In this document: piece after piece, positions 1 through 12,221 of the stretch
How the letters are laid out: the number at the start of each line of letters is the position of its first letter
Position numbering within the stretch: position 1 is the stretch's first letter
Assembly (NCBI RefSeq): GCF_002775205.1
Contig: NC_036460.1
Span: 1,990,056 to 2,054,055 of the forward strand
Direction of reading: 5' to 3'
DNA: 64,000 bases
Source: Xiphophorus maculatus
Lineage: Eukaryota > Chordata > Actinopteri > Cyprinodontiformes > Poeciliidae
Notes under the pieces: model-generated
Told to the model about the DNA's origin: nothing
Databases searched by the model: none
Seen by the model: the letters and a program-made list of their open reading frames with translations, nothing else
Program-made: the position numbers and the translations under genes

Positions 1-3000
1 CCAACCGAGTCCATGGAGCCGAAGAACAGCGTCATGTCCAGCCCACTCTCACACCTGTGTCGTCTTCTGGGATCTTCTTGGAGGAAGGCAGGACAGAGAC
101 TCCTACAGCAAACAATGGGCCATTAGTTCCAGTCTTGCCTGTAGTCTGGAGTCTCTAGGTAGAACTAGACCTGGTACCTCACCTGTACAGGTGGACTTGC
201 AATGGTTCTCATCCATGTAATTGTTCTTGTTTCCTTTGCAGCCGCCGTAGTAGAAGGTCTGACAGATGCCCATCTCTTTGTTGTAGTACCAGCGCTTAAT
301 GGAAGCTCTGCATGGACCCTGCTCATACTCCGCTTCACACAGCTCTGCGATCGGGCAACAGCAACACACACAATCAACCAGGAACCCTCCAAAACCCAAA
401 TGAACCGCCACCCCAGAGTGATCCTCCAAAACAAAGGAATCTCTAGAGAAACCCAGAGGAACTCCAAAGCATCCTTCCAAACATCAAGGAGGAACTTCAG
501 GACCGTTCCCCAGTGCAGAGCCACCAGGCTTTACTTGTCCCCCAGCAGGCTCAGAGTTGTTGGTTTTAAATAGGGTCTTTATAAACCAGTAGAAGTGACA
601 GTAAAGAAGCAGGTTTCTAGCTGACCCAGTGAACTGGGCATGAGGAAGTTCACACCAGTTGTGTCGTCCCTGCACCTGCCCAAATTATGACCCCTTCTTG
701 TGCACCTCCACAATTTTGTAACTCGACACAAAAACACAGTGGGTTTCACTGGTCCCACTGGGCTCAGTAGGTTTTCTGGGGGGAAACCCTGGACCCCGAA
801 TGTTTCTCCAGAACCAAACTGTTGGATAAATTGTATTTTTAGTAATTATCAAATATTCGTTGTATCATGTAGCCTTGTAGTTACATTTAGATAATGTTTA
901 ATTATATGCTTTTTCTCTTTTTCTTCTATTTTAAGTAATGTTTCTTTGTGTTAAATAACTTTGATTCCTTCCTGTGACTAAAGCCAGCAGTGAAGCGGAG
1001 ACAACTTTTCTAGCAGAGTTTATTGCCCAGCAATAAACTCTGCTCTCCTGTGTGATATACAACTTGTTTTACTCAACGCCGGCCGTGTCTGGTACTCGAC
1101 TGGAGAAGGATTTAGAGTGTAGATAACATGTGTCTAAATAGTGAATGTCATTAGCGCCGCAACTAGTGATGAATTGTTTTCCCCCTCCCTTTGAGAAGTT
1201 GCAAAGCGGCCAATGTACGAGGGTTTCTGAAAGTAATAAAAAGAAAGGAGCGGACAGATGTGTTTCAGAGCGGTAGGAGATTTGTAACTGAAAGCACATC
1301 TCTGTCCGTTCTCCTCGCGAGAAACAAAGAATCTAACTCTCTTGTCTTTCCTGTGTTTGTTTAAATTGTCTAATAGGTATTTAGACCCGACACAAACCCA
1401 CTAGAACAGTTTGGAGTGAGACGTACCTGCGAACTGATCAGCTGAGATTTCTGCAGGAAACAGAGAAAGAGTTCAGTGAGTAAAAGGTTCATCAATCCTA
1501 ACTTCCCAGCTTCTTACAAACTGCAGTCCGGAACCATAAACGGACCTGCTTGTTAGTGGAGTTAAATATTGATCTTTGACCTATGAATAAATCGCTGTTT
1601 AACTGAGTTTGAGGAGACTAACCGGACTTGAGTTGGGGGGCCATCCGAGGAGCTTTGGGAGCCGACTCTGGAGCAGAAGTTGGGACGTCTTCAAGCAGAA
1701 CCGAACCTGAACACACAAGTTATTAATGAGACATTAGCAGGTCAGATAAAAGCTTCCCTTCAGATCGATTATTCGTGGTTCCTCTCAGATTTAAAAGTGT
1801 TTTGTTTCACAACATTTCTCAGATGGACAGAACAACGAACTGCTGAACTTTAACACACTTCCTCTCGGCTCCTGTTTTCTCTGCAGAACAAATAAAGCAG
1901 CTTTTGTCTGCAGCCCCGCCCTCCCACCTGTTGTTGTTGGTTATATGAACTGGGAGCGGCGCTGCCCATCTGGACCCTCCCAGTTTGTTTTATGATGGTC
2001 ATTGTGATGATCCAAAACAAACACAGAGAGACAGCGTCTGATTTTCAGCCTGAGGCTGAAGGAAGCAGGATAAAACCAGACCCACCATGAATTACAACCC
2101 AACTTCAAACCTGAACTTTCAAGTTTTTATGTTTCTCTCAAGCTTCCTGGAGCTCAAATAAATCAAACATTTCAGCACCTCACTTCCTTATTTTGCTCTA
2201 GCACCACTAAAGTTCGACTGGAATCTTGTCAAATTCTCAGATGTGATCCAGAATCCAAACCTTCCCTCAGCCGGTCCGGAGCGGTTCTGTGTTCAGTCAC
2301 ATGAGGTCAAACCCATCAACCGCTCAGTCTGGGATTTCATACCTTTATTTTGGGGTGGTTGTCAACCAGTGGAAAGAGTTTTACTGGATCATATCTGACA
2401 ATTCAGCAAGTACAAACTGAAGTTCAATTCCAGATTTCTCCAACGCTACATGTCAATGTTCCTTTGGGCCCAAAGCCACGTGTTTCCTAACTTTTTACAT
2501 CTCCAGACGGTTTCTGTTCTCTGACCATGAAGACCAGACCGCTGGCAGGCCAGCGAGCGGATCTTACCGCCGCTGCAGTTGTTGTAGCAGTCTTCCTGGG
2601 ACTGGAAGTTGTTGCCGTTGCCCTGGCAGCCGCCGTAGATGAAGCTGGTGCAGGTCCGGCTCGTCACGTTGTAGAAGAACCTGGGGAACGCCCCGCGACA
2701 TGGACCCGTGTTCTGAGGCAGACGGCAAATATCTGAGAAAGACAGGAACTGCAGTTTTAACACCAAGGTCAGAGAAAGGGGATTTTTTCCACTGAGGAAA
2801 CTTTCATTCCTGCTTGTTTAAGGCAGGCTGCTGAAGCAAAAAAGATTTTCTTCACATTGTTTTAAGTCTCCTGTTGGAAGGATCTTAAACATTTACAAGA
2901 AAGGTGGATGCCAAATGAACTGAAAGTCACCAATGCATCTTTCCACCGAGTGGTACAACAGAATTTGGTCAGCTATTTTGTCTGTTTCCCTTGTAAAAGT

Positions 3001-6000
3001 GGACGGTACCACCAACCCGTCCCACACCGCTCCTGAGGACCCTTCAGTTCTAGCTCTGTAGGCTATGGTTCGGTACGGTTAGGGTGGAGCGACTGCCGTC
3101 ACGACGACATCCATCGACCCAGGGACAGGAAAACATCAGCTTGCAACAAGAACAAGAAATATTTGTTTTTCATCGCACTGAAATGACGCCAGGTTGGGCG
3201 TTCGGGTTTAACCCCGCTCGTCCAGTGAGAGTCCAACTGGCGGTAGAAGCGCTCTCCTGAATGACCATAAACTACTAGACCGACCCGCTCAGTGGAAATG
3301 AGGCGTCATCTAAATTGTGGGTCGTTTCTCATGTGAAATCTGACATCAAAGTTTTCATGTTTCTTTGGACTTCGTCCTCCTTGCAAACGTAAATCCTATT
3401 GGACAATATCAGTTTTATTTGTGTAATTCTTTTAAATCTAAATTCCAGAGTTTCACACATTGTTACCATTTACTGTTGATTGAACTGAGTCTCAGCAGAA
3501 AGCTGTGGAAACCGTCGGTTTGATAATGAGGACTGGTTGATCCGGCTACTTGTTTTACCTCCAAACATTAACTTCAGAACATCTCATGTCTAAAACCAAA
3601 CAGTTTTTGTTTCTCATAAAAGGCTTTGATCTCTACAGGAATAATACACAGCAAATTCCTTTGTAACCAGCAGGGGGCGACATGCCAGGCAAGTAAACTT
3701 TATTTTAGTTTTCTGGACAAACCAATCTGGGACTCCACAGAAGAAAGAAAAAACCTGAAAATAAGAGAAACAGTGAAGAGAATCACTGATCTGTAAATCA
3801 CCTGACCTGATTATTCTGATTGGTTTTGTTGGAAACGTCACTAAATACAGAGTTTGTAAGTAACAAGTTACATTTATTTGACTAACTAAATGTACTTTAA
3901 GAAGTATTTTTACTACACTGTACTTTGTATTTTTACTTAAGTAACTTTATTCTGAAGTATTGCTGCTTTTACTTGAGTAAATTTCTGGATACTTGACACA
4001 ACAAACTTGTTTTAACCAAAAATTCACCAGACATGCAGTTTGTGTTTCATAAATTTTATACTGAAAGGAATTTGCCTGGTTTTATTTGATTATTTATATG
4101 AATTGCTTCCTTTTTGGTCTTTAAAATGCCAAAATTTTCATTCAACTTTATATTTTGGTCCATCTGTTGATGGACCAAAATATTTTAAATATTAAATGAT
4201 GGATGCTCTGATTAGTTACTCAGTGGAATAGCTAAGCCTGTTGCAATAATCAAATCAATTAATTGTATTATAAATTAAAACTCACAATAATATTTATTTA
4301 CATTATTTATCATTTTTTAAAAATCTTTCTACAAAAAATCTGGATGATAAAAGTTTTCAGTCTGGTGCTTCGTTCTCTTAACCTTTTTAAAGGACATTTT
4401 TATTAACAGAGACTTTATAATTTATTTGTTACCATCATCAGTTTAAAATGGTCTCAAAACAACAATGCTGATTCATCCTTCTGAGGAAAACTCAAAGTTC
4501 TTGGAAATGTAAACAGGAAGTGATGTCAGAAACATCAGAAGTGGGCTTTGTTTACCGGAGGCTCCGCCCCCACCTGAGAACAATCCAATCTGATCTAAAA
4601 ACGAACACAAAGGTGAAGCCAGGTGTGTGAAGTGATCACACTCTGCTCCGGGCCTGAGACATTGTGAGAAACAGCGAGCCAGTCAGAACCAGAGGAACCG
4701 GTCGGACCGGAACCAGACCGGTTCTCATACCTGAGCTGAGCCTTAGTCAGCAGTGAGTCAACTGCTGAGCTGAAAACCAGCAGCTCAGCGTTGGAGCTTT
4801 AATTAGTCTTTAGAGCGTTTGCTAGTTTTTATTAGTTAAATATTGTTTAGTTTTACTTTAGCTTCTATTAGTTATAGCAGTAGTTGTGGTTTTTTCATAC
4901 ATAAGTTAATTTAGTTAACTAAAACAAATGAAAAAAACTACAACTAACTGGAACTATATCATGCAGTTACTAAAAATTGAGTAATTTGTTGACAAATTAC
5001 GGAACTCCATGCTGCTCCTGGTGGCTACGCTACGCTAGTTCACAAAATGGCCAGATGTATTTTTGAAAATGGTGTCTTCTGCTGAGTATTCATTATATTA
5101 AACCACCTTTGTGAATTCTGTACATAAAAATGAACCAAAATATGAAAGAACTAAAACTAATAAACACTAAACAATACGTAACTATTAAAAACTAGCAAAC
5201 ACAAACTAAAGCTGAGAAAGTCACAAAATTATAATGAAAACCCAAAACTGTAAAACCCCCAAAACTCAACAGAAGATAAAAGTTTCACAAAATGGCTTCA
5301 ATTCTTGTTGAACTACCAACTGACTGATGTTTCATCACAACTGTTGCCGTTTTACGGACCAGCGTAGCGAAGCCTGTAGGAGCCGTAACCTGGCGACAGC
5401 TGACATGAACTGCTAATAAATGGATTCATAATGAGAAAAACAAAGGATATTATAGCTGTAATTTGAGTGCGTTTTAGTTCGTTTTATAAAAACAGGTGAA
5501 ATGGTTCCGATTAGTTACCGTTTTTATTTACTTCAGTTACAGGAAATGTTTCAGTTTTCATTAATTCAGTACATTAACCTTGGTTCTGAACTCCAGAAAC
5601 TTCAGATTGGGTTTATGAGAGGAGGTCCCAAGTGATCTGGATCGGGTCTGGATCAGAGATGACCCAGGAAACTGGAGCGGTTCTGACCCGGATAGTGTTC
5701 ACATCTCTGCAAGAACCAACGGCAAATAAAAACTGGACTCGGATCAGAAAAAGTTCTCCTTTTAAATGTTAAGCCAGAACTGATGCAAACGGACTCTGAA
5801 CCGGGACAGAACACAATCCGGATCATTCCGTTTGATGGAGGGAATGGCTTAAATCTACGATCAGAACTGGTTCTGATATCAGTTTGAAAATTAAAGCATG
5901 TTCTTAGTTTGAGATCCAGAACATTTTCAATCTGTTTGGTTCTGTCCACTTTTCCAGTTTCAGTCTCAGTTTCCTGGTTCTGGAAATGCTGCAGTGATTG

Positions 6001-7183
6001 GATGAAACCCAGAAACATCAGAGAACCAAACCTGTCCTCATTAATTCATCTGAGGAACCAAACGGTTCTGGATCACTTCCAGTTCTGGATGCCGGGTCTC
6101 AGCAGAATCATCTGGTTCTGACAGTGAAAGCCTGCTCTCATTTTGGAACAGCAGCCAAACCAGACCAGAACCCAAACGGACTCGCTATCAGTAAATTATG
6201 TCGGTTTGGAGCAGCGGATCAGGACAAACAGGAAGTAGAGATCCTGCATGGAATTCTACTTCCTGTTACCTGAGCAGGTTTCCTGAACCACCTCCACTTT
6301 CAACATTTGAGTGAAATAATTTATTTTAAAGAATTGCTTAAATATCAAACACAAAAGCCAGTCTTTATGCCGATATGTTGACACTTCACATTAATATTTG
6401 AAATTCTTTTTGTAACATTTCCTGTTTTACTTTCCTCATCATGTTTGTCTGATTCCTTCTTATTACTATTTTATTCTTTATTTCTGTTCAGTTTCATGTC
6501 AAATCTACTTTTATTGTTATGGTGTGTTTATTATTATTCTCAAAGATTAAAAGACATCAGCAAGTAAACACAGGAGACCGGAAGTGGGGCCAAGCTGATG
6601 GCTCCTCATCTTTAACTCAATCATGTTGATCAGAAGTTGGGCGGAAGTTTATTTCCGGTCACTCATGACGCCCCTTTTGATATACAACCAGCTGACTGAT
6701 CAGGAAACTAACCCGACATTAATCCCAGCTTTAATTAAAGATTAATGACTGATTGTTTGGTACTTTCCGGCGCTCACCGCTGTTGTTGCTCCGCGGCTCC
6801 ACGGCGTCCAGCAGCGGGACGACGTGCCCGCCTGTAGGAGCTTCCTGCTCGGCCTCGCGCTGCTGCTTCTTCCGGAACGCCTGGAACTGGGAGTTCTGCT
6901 GCAGCGAGCAGCCGGCCGGCCCGCAGCTCACCAGCATGCACTGCATCCCTCCGTCCGCCGGCCGACCGACCACAGCCAGGTCGCAGCCCGCCTCTTCGCA
7001 GCAGGCGGCCCGGCAGCTCTCCTCGTTCGACACCTCCTGACTCTGGCCCAGGTAGCGCGCCCCGGCTGCGAGGGAGTCCGGGTGGAGGCTCTGGTTCGGA
7101 TCGGTGGACTGGTCCCAGTCACAGGTCTGAGCCCGTCCCAGCTGGACCAGGAAGCCGAGCAGCAGCAGCTTCAGAGTGAACAT
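1..7183 (-). CDS. spint2: HAI-family Kunitz serine protease inhibitor (spint2-like), 5' part; 3' end beyond window
   Basis: Membrane or secreted inhibitor of trypsin-like proteases (family targets: matriptase, hepsin, HGF activator). Coding exons on the minus strand: 7183-6778 (135 aa), 2732-2568 (55 aa) and 344-183 (54 aa), all joined in phase 1. A fourth candidate, 76-1, stays open into the window edge but resembles nothing I know. Exon 1 starts MFTLKLLLLGFLVQ, a clear signal peptide, then a MANEC-type module (about residues 20-95) with eight cysteines. Exons 2 and 3 are each one Kunitz/BPTI domain with six cysteines, the FxYGGCxGNxNN core, and Arg at P1 in both (GPCRG, GPCRA). Start chosen for the signal peptide; an in-frame ATG at 7237 would put a hydrophilic stretch before it. 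No PKD or LDLa module is seen between MANEC and the Kunitz domains, which argues against spint1; mammalian SPINT2 however lacks MANEC. Family call sure, paralogue name less so. Confidence 0.8.
345..2567 (-). other. Intron between the two Kunitz exons
   Basis: Runs from the donor after the first Kunitz exon (GCG|gtaag, minus strand) to the acceptor before the second (tcgcag). It holds a perfect hairpin at 1012-1044 (15-bp arms, 3-nt loop). I looked for an LDL-receptor class A exon, expected here in spint1, and found none. Confidence 0.6.
2990..3345. repeat. Probable MITE in spint2-like intron 1
   Basis: Resembles short non-autonomous DNA elements common in teleosts, with a GGTACGGTTAGG-like core and GTGGAAA-like sequence near the right end. 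Ends were not resolved and no target duplication was found, so family and limits are tentative. Confidence 0.3.
4797..5300. repeat. Foldback repeat region
   Basis: The left part carries tagtttttattagtt and similar words; the right part carries aactattaaaaactagca and aactaaaactaata, roughly the reverse complement. It looks like a diverged inverted repeat of the AT-rich kind dispersed in fish genomes. Class unknown. Confidence 0.35.
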
Positions 7184-8044
7184 TGTGGAAATGTCTTCCT
7201 GAGGATTGATTTCCTCTGATCCTGATTTAAGCTGCAAGAAGCAGAACCGAAAATGTTAAACAGCTGGTGACTTCCGCCTCTTACAGCCAGTTGTGTCGCA
7301 GTTTAGTTTCTTCTTCTTCTTCTTGGTATTTAATGGCGGTTGGCGCAGTTTAGTTTACCTGCGACAGGTGAAGTCACTTAAGCCACGCCCCTTGCGACAC
7401 ACATGACAGTAGCATTGTTTCACCAATCCAGTCCATTTGGTGACTGTTTCCTTCACCAGAACCAGAACCAGCTGCGTTGTTCTGACATAAATCCAGGTTA
7501 TTTTATAAAATCCGACAAATTTAATAATAATAATAATTAATAATAATAATAATAATAATAAAAAGAAACAAAATGAGAGCTGATCTGCGAAAACATCAGA
7601 ACACAATCAGAACCAGGATCTGGACTCGGAACCAGAATCTAAACCTTTCAGCTTTTCTATATATCAAAACTTAAATGAAGTCAATTCAGCCCCTCCGTGT
7701 CCAGCTGGGGTTTTTTTTATTTTATTAATAAAACAAACAAAAATGTCTGTTTTGTTTCCAAAACAAAACAATGCAGCAGCACACACTGGACACCAGGATT
7801 TATTATTCTCATTTTGAACACCAAGCTTCCCACCTGTTATAAATCTCACTATAGCAAATGAAAGCTTAAAGAACTAAATTAAATAAAACAAAGTATTAGC
7901 TTTATGTTTTTTAATTGTCATAAGAAAAAGAAAGAAAATGCAGAAACAAAACAACCTTTATGGAACTAATAAATACAATCACTAAAGTAACTTTGGATTA
8001 TTTTCTGTAGTCCAACTAGAAATAAAAATGTAGAATACTTGTAT

Positions 8045-8080
8045 ATGTGTGTGTGTGTGTGTATGTGTGTGTGTGTGTAT
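8045..8080. repeat. (GT)n microsatellite
   Basis: Two runs of alternating GT separated by one TAT interruption. Confidence 0.9.
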
Positions 8081-10140
8081 CGATATAGATATGTCTATAT
8101 ATATGACAGGGTCTGTAATTAATTAATTGCAAGCAACATTTTAAATTGAAAAACCTTTTTTGTTGCTAAATTATTGAGGTCAACAGTAAAGATATTTATA
8201 GTTTTTATTCTGGTTATTTTACCATCAGATTGGAGAAAAGTTCAGGAAGTTCTGATCGTTCATGGAGCTTATTTAGAAACATGGACTATGAGCGCTAACA
8301 TTAGCATTAGCTGCTACCTGTTTAGCGTTCAGATGCTATTTTAGGCTTCAATAGCTTTGCTAGCAGGCTAACTGCTTTAGCACAACTTGATCACAACAGC
8401 AGTCTTTCCAGCGTCCAATCAGATTGTGTAGAAGCAGAAATGAGCCCCAATGGGCCGAGAGAATCCGGTTTTTACAGATATCATTTGTGCGTTATATTTA
8501 CCAGCATGCCATAAAAATGCAATTAATGGCGTTACATTTTTTAGCGCTGAACGTCACCAGCTCCATGAGAGCTGAAGCTGGTGGACTGGACTTCTTTCTA
8601 AAATCTTTTATTTCGTTGACATTCAGTTTTAAGTTTTAAGTAAAAGCTGTCACACCAAAAATAAAACCTTCAGCAGCTGACCGGGTGGATCATCCTCTCC
8701 CTCCAACAGGCTGATAATAACTTTGTCATCAGCAAACTTCAACATCTAATGTCTGTTTACTCAAAATCTGACCCATTATTATTTCTGTTTTATCACCTCT
8801 ACGTGTCACATCCTTAAAATTACACCATTTGTGACTAATTAGGGGTGAGATGAACTTGTGATGTTGAAACAACATGATCTTTCTTGACTTTTTCAAGTCA
8901 AGCCATTAGGCCATCAGGCCTCAGACATGTTTCTGAGGCTCTTTTTTAAAGTTAGAGAAAAACTACTTCCTGTGTTGCTCAACAGGTTGTCTTCAGTAAC
9001 TCATCAGCTGACTTCCTGCCTGCTGCTCTGGATGTCATAATAACCGCTGGAGCAACCCCACAAACATGAAAAGAAATGATAAAATGGAGGAAATATGAAG
9101 CTAATAACAGATTAGCAACATGTCTGCCCTTGTCTCATCACTTCAGAGTTTCTGGAGATGTTTTGATCTTTCTGTGTTTGGTTTTAATTCATATTTCTGT
9201 GTTAATCATCATTAGTCTTATTTTAAATCAGAGTTTATTTGTGTTTACTGTTTCTGTTACTTTCAGGGTTTTTCCTTCATCCCAGATTGGTTTGGTTCTC
9301 CCTTCCTTAGCTGTCTCTACTTCCTTCTGATTAGCTCGTCTGGTTCCTAACCGACTCTCTTCTCTTCTCTCCCTCTGTGTTTTCTTCCCTACTGGCTCCT
9401 TTAGTTTCTCTCTGTGACTTTCTACTGCAGCTTTTCTCTGTAAATGTTCATTTGACCTTCATTAAGTTGCTTTAATTCACTGTTTTAAGATCTTATCTGC
9501 ACTTCGGTGTGATTCCAAGAACTCGCTACATGGCAGAAGGAATGGTGGCTTGTTGTTCTTGGGTTAGATTGAATTCTTAAACTACTGATAAAACTTTGTA
9601 CTGATATAACCGACATGTTGAACATGCAAATTAATGTAGGTTTTCACAGTAAAAGCTCCCATGACGCCGTTGGTTTGGAGGTTTCCTGTGTTTTTGGTGA
9701 TAATAAATTGAAGTCTGTGATTTTTCTTAGAAGGAATATGAGCAGATATGGAGCAGTACTCTATGTTGAAATGAAAACAGCTGAATTGTTTACTGCCTCA
9801 GTGAAACCAGCCGTTTGGTTGTTCCGTCTTTAGAACAGACTGACTCTTCAGTGCCATCTGGTGGCCATTACAACTCATCACACCCAGTGGCGGACTAAAG
9901 CAGGTTCACCAGTGAACACATGAACTGGCCGTGCTGAGGTTTAATTGTATGTGCTGGTGGGAAGAGTTTGTCCATTTTTAACTTCTGAACCAGAGCAGCA
10001 CCAGCTGGTTGGATTTCAGAGTCCTGGGGTTCTGCAGGTCCAACCTCCCGCAGAAATCCCATCTGATGAGACCCGTCTGCACGCAGAGGACCCTCAGGAT
10101 GGGGACCCACTGAGGATGTGCAAGGACATTTATATAAATT

Positions 10141-10340
10141 TAAAGGTTGTTTATGAATATGTAGAGAGGAAAATGTTTGTGTTTCCATTGTATCTTGATT
10201 TATAAATTGCATATATTTTAATGAATAGATTTCACTATATGAATTTTGAGGTTGAAAGGTTGTTTATATGAATATGTAGGCAGAAAAACATGTATTCTTA
10301 CTGTATTTTGTTTTATAAGTTGTTCACTGTAGAGACGCAG
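10141..10340. repeat. Diverged two-copy tandem duplication (~113-bp unit)
   Basis: The word 'aaaggttgttta..gaatatgtag' occurs near 10141 and again near 10255. Each is followed by similar AT-rich sequence ending in a TTGTATCTTGATTTATAA-like stretch. No coding role is apparent. Confidence 0.55.
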
Positions 10341-10864
10341 CTCCTTGCCTGCTCAGCTCCTTCAGACTAGCCAGCAGCAATTAGCAAACACTTGGTGGAC
10401 CTGAGCATCTGCTGAGCCCATTAAAGGAGCTACTTCTCAGAGCAACACTGGTAAAGTCTTAGTAGAGTCACTTTGTAATAACTTCCTGAAGGCAGAAGTT
10501 CAGAAAGAACAGGCGTTTCTTAAAGAGACAGAGCCCCAATTTCAAAGCGTTAAACTACAAAGTCAAATTTCTTTTAAGTCATATTTGAAATATATGGCAT
10601 TTTTAATACAACTGAAGGTAACAGTTACTTGATTGTGCTATAAAATGTGCAACTAATGCGACCCTGAGTTACATTCCTCTAACCATTCGAAACTTTAAAA
10701 TGTAGATCACACATCTACATCTCTGCTTCTCTGCTCCAGTTAAAACCCTCTGTGATCCGCCGCCGCCGCTGTCACATGACCCAGAAAAAACCACATGGCC
10801 AACTCCCCTCTGTAACACAAACATGGCAATAATCATCATCAATAAATCATTTCAGCCGATAACA

Positions 10865-11145
10865 ATGTCAATGCAGAAACACTGAGTTCCTTTAAATCCA
10901 GACTAAAAGCCCAGCTGGTCAGAGTCACTTTTGAACCACAATGAATGAAACATTGACCAACATATTTGATTATTGATGATTATTGATGATTTGGATGATG
11001 GCACTCATCAAAATGCAATGTTTGTTACTGGTTTCTCAATTAGTGATTAAGATGTATTTTATGACTTCTTATTGTTTTTATGATATAAAACACTTTGAAC
11101 TGCCTTATTGCTGTACAAATAAACCTGATCGATTGATTGATGTAG
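10865..11145 (+). mobile_element. L2-type LINE, truncated 3' end
   Basis: Matches the terminal part of the fuller L2 copy at 28656-29640: a 'ttaaatccagactaaaa' motif, then a region like 'aaaacactttgaactgcctt', then 'tacaaataaacctgatcgat' and the TTGA-rich tail. 5'-truncated, as is usual for LINEs. Confidence 0.6.
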
Positions 11146-12221
11146 CGTCTAATGTCTGTGTGTTTACTATTAATACATTTTTTCATGGTAAGCAGTTCAG
11201 GCATCAGATTATGTAAAGAATCTGATGATCAGTTTATAAAAACTGATAATAATTTACTCTCTGGTCCTACATCATGAGTGTGAGCATCTTAAAACCACTC
11301 AGAAGTAAAAGATAGAGGTCACAAGAGTTAGTAGTAGTTAGTTTTTTTTGTGGAAAGTGACCTGAAAAAAGAGAGAAACAGGAAGAATCATCTGCGACGG
11401 CAGCAGTTAAAGACGCAGCAGCTGCTTCACAACCTGCAGCTTCAGTCAGGCCAGGCCAGATTCAATGCTCCAAACAATCGTTTTCAGAAGGTTTCAGTTA
11501 ATTATTCAGAACCTTAAAGAAATGCTGGGATGCCAACAAGGACGATCTCGCTTTTCCAGGAAGAGTTTCAGCAGCCTGACTTCATCAATGTTCACAGATA
11601 TTTAAACATCCCAGTGGGAGAAACACTGACAAATGTTGTTTATTGTAGATTCAAATTCAGAGTTTGCACTAAAGGGAGGCTTTCTGACATGTTTCTGTGT
11701 CTTTTGGTTTTGTTTTTGACTTGCAGATGTGACAGAGAGAATGTGCTGAATGGATCCAGAGCCTGAAGGACGGAGCTGCGTCTGAGGCAGGTGATGCTGC
11801 AGGTGAGGTTCCCTTCAGGAGGCTCCACCATTTCAGTAAATAAACTTAAGATATTTATTCTAACATGATCAGGAGTGTTGAGGTTATGATGCACTGGGTT
11901 TCGATTGGTTTATTTTTGTTAGAAAAGTGTCAGCATAACACTGACTGCTAAACACATGAATGCAACTTTTATCATTTATTGCTGCTTCTTGTCTGGCTTC
12001 CTTCTTGGTGTAGCAGGACTTCCTCTGGTTTCTATTTAAAACTGGCCAACGCGGAACAACCCTTACAAAATATAACAACCAAACCTGCAGCCTCAGATAA
12101 TCATCTACAGACTCACTCTGGTAGAATCTGAGTTGCTGCAGAGCTACTGTTCAAATCTGTCACTGAAGAGGAAATGATCTGTTGATTCTGTTCTGCCGGG
12201 TGAAACGTAGCTGACCCAGAG

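Larger units (their letters stand above)
2733..6777 (-). other. Long intron 1 of the spint2-like gene
   Basis: About 4 kb without coding signal. Contents: a MITE-like segment near 2990-3345 rich in GGTACGGT-type sequence; a common teleost dispersed repeat near 3850-3995 (phrases such as 'tatttttacttgagta'); a perfect 15-bp hairpin at 4150-4183; and a foldback region near 4797-5300 whose left arm (TAGTTTTTATTAGTT-like) recurs inverted near 5150-5210. The rest is unassigned. Confidence 0.4.
7184..12221. other. Intergenic region between spint2-like gene and receptor A
   Basis: The first ~60 bases are probably the spint2-like 5'UTR and promoter. Beyond are a (TAA)n tract at 7521-7562, a (GT)n tract at 8045-8080, a diverged two-copy tandem duplication near 10141-10340, an L2 LINE 3' end at 10865-11145, and short pieces of teleost dispersed repeats near 9840-9960 and 10330-10450. 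A non-coding first exon for receptor A would be expected here by analogy with B to E, but I could not place one. No convincing gene otherwise. Confidence 0.5.

Noticed and set aside
6753-7219. Plus-strand frames over the MANEC exon
   Set aside because: Shadows of the minus-strand exon, which has a signal peptide and the conserved cysteines.
9895-10212. 105-aa and 86-aa frames on opposite strands
   Set aside because: Mutual shadows in a dispersed-repeat region; no motif or splice support.
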